From positions 1 to 64,000 of the forward strand of contig CAZXBB010000319.1 of NCBI GenBank assembly GCA_964638815.1: DNA of 64,000 nt, given 5' to 3'. The notes beneath the pieces are model-generated. The model had not been told where the DNA came from and searched no databases. It was given only the letters and a program-made list of their open reading frames with translations. This DNA comes from CAZXBB01 sp964638815 (GTDB lineage: Bacteria > Planctomycetota > Phycisphaerae > Phycisphaerales > SM1A02). The translations under genes and the position numbers were made by a program. Below are positions 59,014 through 64,000 of the stretch, one piece after another; the stretch's first letter is position 1, and every line of letters starts with the position of its first letter.

Positions 59014-60404
59014 CCGTTCTCCACGCCCAGATCGACACGCTGCGTCGCCTCCAGAGCCGCGAGATCGTCGGCTCCGTCGCAGCGGTGCGCGGGCTCAGCC
59101 TGCTCGTCGAGGATCTCCCCCTGCCAGTCGGCGCGCTCGTGCGTCTCGAGGAGGGCGCGTCGGACGCGCGGATCCGCACGATCCGCGGCGAGGTGATCGG
59201 CTTCGACGGCGCGCACGGCATCGTGATGCTGTTCGACGACGGCGAAGGGATCCGGCGCGGAACACGCGTGATCGGCGAGCAGTCGGCGCAGACTGTGCAG
59301 GTCGGGCGGAGCCTGCTCGGGCGCATCGTGGACGGCCTGGGACGACCGATCGACGGCGGGCCGCGTCCCGCCGACACCGTCGCGCGTCCGCTGAATCCCG
59401 ACCCGACGTGCCCGCTCGCGCGATGCCGGATCGACACGCCGCTGCCGACGGGCGTGCGCGTCATCGACGCGATGCTGACGCTCGGCAAGGGGCAGCGCGT
59501 CGGCATCTTCTCCGGCCCGGGGATCGGGAAGTCGACGCTCCTGGCGACGATGGCCCGCAACACGACGGCGGACGTCAACGTCATCGCGCTGGTGGGCGAG
59601 CGCGGGCGCGAAGTGCGCGACTTCATCGAGTCGACGCTCGGACCGGAAGGGCTCGCCCGCTCGGTGCTCGTCGTCGCGACGAGCGATGAATCGCCGCTGC
59701 TGCGGGTGCGGGCGGCGGCAGTGGCGTGCACCGTCGCCGAGCACTTCCGCACGCTCGGATGCGACGTGATGCTCATCATGGACTCGATCACGCGTTTCGC
59801 GCAGGCGCAACGCCAGATCGGGCTCACCGTCGGCGAGCAGCCGGCCACGAAGGGGTACACGCCGTCCGTCTTCGCGATGCTGCCGAAGCTGCTCGAGCGG
59901 GCCGGCGCGATCGAGGGCGAGGGCTCGATCACCGGAATCTACGCGGTGCTCGTCGAGGGCGACGATCTGACCGAGCCGATCTCCGACGCCGCGCGCGGTA
60001 TCCTCGACGGTCACGTCACGCTCTCGCGTCGTCTCGCGGCGCGGGGACACTACCCGGCCGTGGACATCCTCGACTCGATCTCGCGCGTCGCCGACGACGT
60101 GTGCGACGGGAACCACGTCCGCGCGCGGCGCCGGATCGTGCGTCTGGCGGCAGCGCACGCCGAGTCGGAGGAGCTGATCAACATCGGCGCCTACGCGCGG
60201 GGCTCCAACTCCGACTGCGACACGGCCATCGAGATGAGGGGCGCGATCGACGGGTTCATGACGCAGGGATCCGATGAGAACGCCCCGTACCCCGAGACCT
60301 GCCGGCGTCTCGTCGAGCTCGCCCTCAGCGCGGACGAGATCGCGAAGCGGCAGGGGGCGGCGTCGCGGACGGCGACCTCCGGCGGTGGGGCGAACGCGCG
60401 ATGA
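59010..60404 (+). CDS. fliI: Flagellum-specific ATP synthase FliI
   Basis: FliI, 464 residues, is the export ATPase: Walker A GPGIGKST (169-176, the usual GSGVGKS with two changes), Walker B DVMLIMDSITRFAQAQRQIGL, GEQPATKGYTPSVFAMLPKLLERAG and the C-terminal RRIVRLAAAHAESEELINIGAYARGS. It starts in a GTGA overlap with the fliH stop. With FliH and FliJ it forms the export ATPase complex. Confidence 0.94.
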   Translation: MTVLHAQIDTLRRLQSREIVGSVAAVRGLSLLVEDLPLPVGALVRLEEGASDARIRTIRGEVIGFDGAHGIVMLFDDGEGIRRGTRVIGEQSAQTVQVGRSLLGRIVDGLGRPIDGGPRPADTVARPLNPDPTCPLARCRIDTPLPTGVRVIDAMLTLGKGQRVGIFSGPGIGKSTLLATMARNTTADVNVIALVGERGREVRDFIESTLGPEGLARSVLVVATSDESPLLRVRAAAVACTVAEHFRTLGCDVMLIMDSITRFAQAQRQIGLTVGEQPATKGYTPSVFAMLPKLLERAGAIEGEGSITGIYAVLVEGDDLTEPISDAARGILDGHVTLSRRLAARGHYPAVDILDSISRVADDVCDGNHVRARRRIVRLAAAHAESEELINIGAYARGSNSDCDTAIEMRGAIDGFMTQGSDENAPYPETCRRLVELALSADEIAKRQGAASRTATSGGGANAR

Positions 60405-60427
60405 CGCGCAGGTGACAGGATGCGATC

Positions 60428-60898
60428 GTGGCACGATTCCGATTCAGGCTCGAACCCCTCCTCACCGTGCGACGCCGTCGCGAGCAGACCGCGCAGCGGA
60501 AGGTCGCCGAGCTGGAGCGGCTCCGCACGGGTCTGGAGGACGCGCTGCGTCGTCACCAGGAGCAGATCTCGACCGGCAAGTCGTCGCTCAGGGACCGACT
60601 CGTCGGAACCCTCGACGTGGCCGACCTCCGGTCGCACGCGGGCGCGACGATCGGGCACCTGCGCTCGGCGAACCGGATTCTGCTCGACCTCGCCGGCGTC
60701 CACCGGCGGCTTGAATCCGCCCGGTCGGAGCTCGTCGAGGCCTCGCGGCAGCGTCGGGCAGTCGAGCTCCTGCGTGACCGCCGCTACGAGGCATGGCGAC
60801 ACGCGATCGATCGTGCCGAAGATGCGGCCATCGACGAGCTGGCCACGACACGCCGACCAGTGATCACTGACCAGCCCGGATCTGGGACCGAGCCATGA
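60428..60898 (+). CDS. fliJ: Flagellar export protein FliJ
   Basis: FliJ-like, 156 residues: helical protein starting MARFRFRLEPLLTVRRRREQTAQRKVAELERLR, the FliJ opening, and a long coiled coil. It joins the export ATPase ring as its central stalk. GTG 60428 is 23 bases after fliI. Its TGA overlaps the next ATG. Confidence 0.82.
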   Translation: MARFRFRLEPLLTVRRRREQTAQRKVAELERLRTGLEDALRRHQEQISTGKSSLRDRLVGTLDVADLRSHAGATIGHLRSANRILLDLAGVHRRLESARSELVEASRQRRAVELLRDRRYEAWRHAIDRAEDAAIDELATTRRPVITDQPGSGTEP

Positions 60899-61617
60899 AG
60901 AACCTCTGGAAGATCGTCAGCTTCATGTCCGTGGTGAACCTGCTCGCCTTCGTGCTCTTCGTCGGTTGGCTGTGGCGGACGGACCGGCTGAGCGTCGATC
61001 GTCTCGAGCGATTGCGCGACATGCTGGCGATCACGAACGCCGAGGAGGCGACGCGGACCGGGGCGGCCGCCGCGCAGGCGGCGCTCGATGCGGCCGCGGC
61101 GGAGGAGACCGCCGTCCGGAGCGATCCGCCCCTGCCGAGCGCAGCGCAGGTCGCGCGGACGGTTCGTCTCGACGACCGGACACGTCAGGCGGTCCGGCGA
61201 CTCGACGACGAATCCAGCCAGCACCAGGCCGCGCTGGAGCTGCGCTCCCGGCAACTCGACGCGCAGGAAGAGGAGCTCCGCGCGCGTCAGGACGAGTGGG
61301 CGGCGAGCATCCGCGCCGACGCGGAGCGCAGGATCGACGAACAGTTCCTCAAGACAGTGCGTCTCTACGAGGCCCTGGCCGGCAAGCAGGCCAAACGCAT
61401 GCTCCTCGAGCTGGTGGATCAGGACAACACGGAGCAGGCCGTCGCGTACATCGATGCGATGAGCCCGCGCGCCGCCGCCAGGACGCTGAAGGAGCTCAAG
61501 ACGGATCCCGAGAACGCTTTGGCAACGGAATTGCTGGAGAGACTCCGGACGTTCGGCGGCGGTGCCGAACTCGCGGAGACTCCCGGCCATGCCAACGCCG
61601 CTTCGGATTCCGGCTGA
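60895..61617 (+). CDS. MotE/MgtE-N-like flagellar protein
   Basis: The 240-residue protein has a membrane helix (about 7-27), an Ala/Glu coiled coil with LRSRQLDAQEEELRARQDEWAASIRADAERRIDE and a C-terminal domain of MgtE-N type (YEALAGKQAKRMLLELVDQDNTEQAVAYIDAMSPRAAARTLKEL). MotE-type proteins next to fliJ in other flagellar systems act in the motor or export. Name inferred from this pattern and position. Starts in ATGA with fliJ; last 29 bases overlap fliK. Confidence 0.65.
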   Translation: MKNLWKIVSFMSVVNLLAFVLFVGWLWRTDRLSVDRLERLRDMLAITNAEEATRTGAAAAQAALDAAAAEETAVRSDPPLPSAAQVARTVRLDDRTRQAVRRLDDESSQHQAALELRSRQLDAQEEELRARQDEWAASIRADAERRIDEQFLKTVRLYEALAGKQAKRMLLELVDQDNTEQAVAYIDAMSPRAAARTLKELKTDPENALATELLERLRTFGGGAELAETPGHANAASDSG

Positions 61618-63487
61618 CAACCCATTCGCCGCGGCGGCCGCGCCGACCCTGACGAGCCCGCGCTCCGCGCCGCGCGAACGCACGGGGTCGTTCGAGCGGA
61701 CGCTCGCGGACGCCGCGAAGGCGTCTCCCCGCCACGACGAGACCCGTTCGAAGGCGGCCGAGGCGGAGTCGCGGCGTCGGGCCGAGAACGAAACCGATCG
61801 CGCTGCGCCCGACTCCGGGCGTGACGACGCCGCGGTCGCGGCGACGCCGGCAAGCGACGCGGCGGACGCGCCGCCGAGCGCGACGGCCGCGGACGGCGAC
61901 GCGACGCCGACGCCGCTTTCAGCGCGGCCGGACGCGCAACCCGCAGCGCCGCCGGCGCAATCGCTGCCGAACGCGGACGCCGCGCCGCGCGCCGCCGACT
62001 TGCCGAGTCAGGCGAATCAGGCGAACCACGCGAATCAGGCGAGTCACGCGAATCAGGTGCATCAGGTGAATCAGGCGAATCTCGGCGCCGGGCCGGCGAC
62101 CACCGCTCAGCCGTCCTCCACCGGCGCCGCGTCCGCGGTGCGGTCGCTCGCGGACGCGTCGAACGCCGGCGGGACTTCGGCCGGGCCCGCCGCGCCGTCG
62201 CCGGCTTCGTCCGGTGCCGTCGCCCCGGGCGCCGCGGCGACACCGGATCAAGCTGCGACACCGCCGGTCGGGTCCGCGCCGTCGGTGGCGACCCAGCGTG
62301 CGGACGGCGCCGGCCGCGACGCGAGCGACGCCCGGCCCGCGGAGACGCTTCGCCCCGGGTCCTCGACCGGGCCGACGCCAGGGGACACAGGATCGCGCGC
62401 CGCGTCTCCCGTCAATCCGGTTCCCGGTGCGGGCGCGAGCGCGGGTCCGGAGCCGGGTGCGGGCCCGAGCCCGAATCCCGACGCGAGCGCGGCTGCTTCG
62501 TCCGCGCCGGCGACCGGCTCCGATCGGCCCGCGCCGGACGCGGCCCCGCGTCAGCCCGTGACGCCGGACGCGGCGAGCCGCGTCGCGTCAACCGCCCCCG
62601 AAGCGCCGTCGCCGCGTTCGACGCCGACGCCGGCGCCGGGCACGACGTCCGCCGGCGCTGCCGCATCGACGGTCGGGAGCGCGCCCGCGAGCGCCCGCGA
62701 CGCGGGCGGCGGCGATGAGCAATCGACCCCGCGTCGCGAGGGATCGCGCGGATCGGGCGCGTTCCGGTTCGCGGACGGCCCGAGCGCCGGACTCTCGCCG
62801 GCCGCGGCCCGCGCCGTGCAGGTCGAGGCGGCCGTGCAACTGGCGAACCTCGCGGGCGCGGCGACGGGAACCGAGCCGCTGGGACCGTCCCTCGGCGCGA
62901 CGGCGAACGTCACGAGCGCGCTGGCCGGCGGTCTGCGCGGCGAGACGGTCGAGCCGCTGCTGTCGTCCTCGTCCTCGCCCTCGACGAACGGCGCCGCCGC
63001 CCTCACGAGCCGCGTCGTCCGCGGTCTCGCGACGATGGTCAACCAGCACGGCGGCGTGATGAACATGCGACTCACGCCGCCTGAGCTCGGCGCGCTGCGC
63101 GTCCAGATGAGCATCGTGCAGGGAACGGTCACGGCCGACTTCACGGCGAGCAGCGAGCAGGCACAGGCCGTCCTGAGCCGGAGTCTCGGTCTGCTGCGCG
63201 GCGCGCTTGAGAGCCACGGGTTGCACGTCGAGCGGCTGGCCGTCCACGTCGCGCCTCCAGCCGATGCCGGCCAGGGTGCGCGCCACGAGGGCGGGGACCA
63301 GGCGAACCAGGATCATGCGCAACGCCATTCGCACGACGCCGCCCGGGAGGAGAGCCGTGGGCGTCGCGACGGGGCCGACCGCCAGCCGAGCTGGCGTCGC
63401 GCCGCGACGGCCGGGTTCAGCGCCGATCTCGAAGCGCTGACGGCGGCCGCTACTGACCTCGAAACCGCAGGAGCCTCCGCACCATGA
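61589..63487 (+). CDS. fliK: Flagellar hook-length control protein FliK
   Basis: FliK, 632 residues: a long Ala/Pro/Ser/Thr-rich, disordered N-terminal part (1-470) and the C-terminal domain VMNMRLTPPELGALRVQMSIVQGTVTADFTASSEQAQAVLSRSLGLLRGALESHGL (about 490-545), which binds FlhB and switches export. The disordered ruler length is set partly by tandem repeats (62009-62080). A His/Arg/Asp-rich tail follows. ATG 61589 has GGAG ten bases upstream; GTG 61562 is an alternative. Confidence 0.88.
   Translation: MPTPLRIPADNPFAAAAAPTLTSPRSAPRERTGSFERTLADAAKASPRHDETRSKAAEAESRRRAENETDRAAPDSGRDDAAVAATPASDAADAPPSATAADGDATPTPLSARPDAQPAAPPAQSLPNADAAPRAADLPSQANQANHANQASHANQVHQVNQANLGAGPATTAQPSSTGAASAVRSLADASNAGGTSAGPAAPSPASSGAVAPGAAATPDQAATPPVGSAPSVATQRADGAGRDASDARPAETLRPGSSTGPTPGDTGSRAASPVNPVPGAGASAGPEPGAGPSPNPDASAAASSAPATGSDRPAPDAAPRQPVTPDAASRVASTAPEAPSPRSTPTPAPGTTSAGAAASTVGSAPASARDAGGGDEQSTPRREGSRGSGAFRFADGPSAGLSPAAARAVQVEAAVQLANLAGAATGTEPLGPSLGATANVTSALAGGLRGETVEPLLSSSSSPSTNGAAALTSRVVRGLATMVNQHGGVMNMRLTPPELGALRVQMSIVQGTVTADFTASSEQAQAVLSRSLGLLRGALESHGLHVERLAVHVAPPADAGQGARHEGGDQANQDHAQRHSHDAAREESRGRRDGADRQPSWRRAATAGFSADLEALTAAATDLETAGASAP
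62009..62080. repeat. 9-bp tandem repeat, eight copies, in fliK
   Basis: Eight units of CAGGCGAAT type, with variants, fill 62009-62080, encoding Gln-Ala-Asn / His-Ala-Asn. Copy-number change would lengthen or shorten the FliK ruler by three residues per unit. Confidence 0.9.
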
Positions 63488-63933
63488 GCCAGATCTCAGG
63501 CGCCACTTCCGTCGATCTCGCCGTCAACGGCACGTCCGCCAACCGGTTCAGCGAGCTGGAGTCGGAGGACTTCCTTCGGATCATCTTCACCGAGCTGACG
63601 AACCAGGATCCGCTCCAGCCGAACGACACGTCCGCGCTGCTCGAGCAGCTCAACTCGATCCGGTCGATCGAGTCGGACATCCAGCTCACGAACCAGCTCG
63701 AGGCGCTGGTGACCGAGAACCAGCTCGCGTCGGCGAGCAATCTCCTCGGGAAGCTGGTCACCGGGCGGTCCGAGAGCCTCGACGCGGTCGCCGGCAAGGT
63801 CGTCGCCGTGCGGCGACAGGGCGACGAGATCAACCTCGAGCTCGAGGACGGCACCATCATGCCGTTCACCAACGTCGAGTCGGTCGTCGATCCGAACGCG
63901 CCCGGATCCCAGGGGAGCGCGCTGCCCGGTTGA
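63484..63933 (+). CDS. flgD: Flagellar hook capping protein FlgD (short form)
   Basis: FlgD, 149 residues: LESEDFLRIIFTELTNQDPLQPNDTSALLEQLNSIRSIESDIQLTNQLE, the hook-cap N-terminus, then LASASNLLGKLVTG and a short VVAVRRQGDEINLELEDG tudor-like part. Standard FlgD is 220-240 residues; the C-terminal Ig-like domain is missing. It starts in an ATGA overlap with fliK. It caps growing hooks and dissociates when done. Confidence 0.88.
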   Translation: MSQISGATSVDLAVNGTSANRFSELESEDFLRIIFTELTNQDPLQPNDTSALLEQLNSIRSIESDIQLTNQLEALVTENQLASASNLLGKLVTGRSESLDAVAGKVVAVRRQGDEINLELEDGTIMPFTNVESVVDPNAPGSQGSALPG

Positions 63934-63935
63934 CC

Positions 63936-64000
63936 ATGATGCCCATGATGAGCATGATGACGATTGACCCCGTCCAGCTACTGCGCAAGCTCGAGCCCGC
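63936..64000 (+). CDS. Start of a flagellar-operon gene cut by the window end
   Basis: ATG 63936, three bases after flgD, opens a frame starting MMPMMSMMTIDPVQLLRKLEP, cut at 64000. Three pairs of tandem ATGs make the true start uncertain; 63957 or 63960 (MTIDPVQLL) is plausible. Same strand and spacing as the operon. The 21 residues are too few to name it. Confidence 0.5.
   Translation, partial: MMPMMSMMTIDPVQLLRKLEP

Noticed and set aside
56454..60434. An open frame of more than 1,300 codons on the minus strand opposite fliF-fliI
   Set aside because: The plus strand carries unmistakable flagellar proteins over the same span; long antisense frames are expected in high-GC DNA, and the product is Arg/Asp/Leu-rich with no motif.

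Overview
This high-GC window (roughly two thirds or more G+C by eye) comes from a flagellated, LPS-bearing diderm bacterium, most likely a planctomycete of the Phycisphaerae type. That placement is inferred. The reasons are the complete but rpsD-less S10-spc-alpha ribosomal block with an enlarged L17, a fibro-slime domain protein, a lysine-rich histone H1-like protein, a heptose/LPS-kinase cluster, and sparse use of Shine-Dalgarno sites at first genes. No rRNA, tRNA, CRISPR array, prophage or transposase gene was seen.

Layout. 0.2-5.4 kb: envelope polysaccharide genes. An O-antigen ligase-like membrane protein and a WaaP-like kinase diverge from each other. They face a four-gene, overlap-coupled operon read leftward (gmhB-like phosphatase, small unknown, heptosyltransferase, second LPS kinase). 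5.7-20.7 kb: housekeeping and single genes: 6-phosphofructokinase, H1-like protein plus beta-barrel protein, lysS, transglutaminase, fibro-slime protein, nnrD, a YhaM-type HD nuclease, a family 2 glycosyltransferase, an unknown conserved protein and a two-gene secreted/lipoprotein operon. 20.75-35.3 kb: one ribosomal superoperon, rpsJ to rplQ with secY, infA, rpmJ and rpoA, behind a near-consensus promoter. 35.3-39.4 kb: a hybrid sensor kinase with receiver and HPt domains and a receiver/metallo-beta-lactamase-fold protein. 39.5-47.9 kb: a lipoprotein, pheS, two paralogous membrane proteins, tyrS, the cyclic-di-AMP module cdaA-ybbR, an unknown and a lipoprotein. 48.2 kb to the end: a flagellar operon (TPR protein, FlgN-like, cytosolic kinase, sigma-54 activator, flgB, flgC, fliE, fliF, fliG, fliH, fliI, fliJ, motE-like, fliK, flgD, and a gene cut by the window end).

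Three themes cut across the genes. First, about eleven first genes carry a TANNNT hexamer 6-11 bases before the start codon, which predicts leaderless or nearly leaderless mRNAs, while operon-internal genes mostly use Shine-Dalgarno sites or ATGA/GTGA overlaps. Second, small palindromic repeats sit between genes. One family ends in an extended -10 element exactly where lysS and the YhaM-type gene begin. Third, short tandem repeats are frequent: inside genes their units are 6, 9 or 12 bases and keep the frame, and between genes they are 8, 10, 13 or 15 bases. Several proteins have altered signature residues: S14 and L36 without zinc ligands, CdaA with DLG for DGA, TyrS with TIGN for HIGH, and a GmhB-like enzyme lacking half its zinc site.
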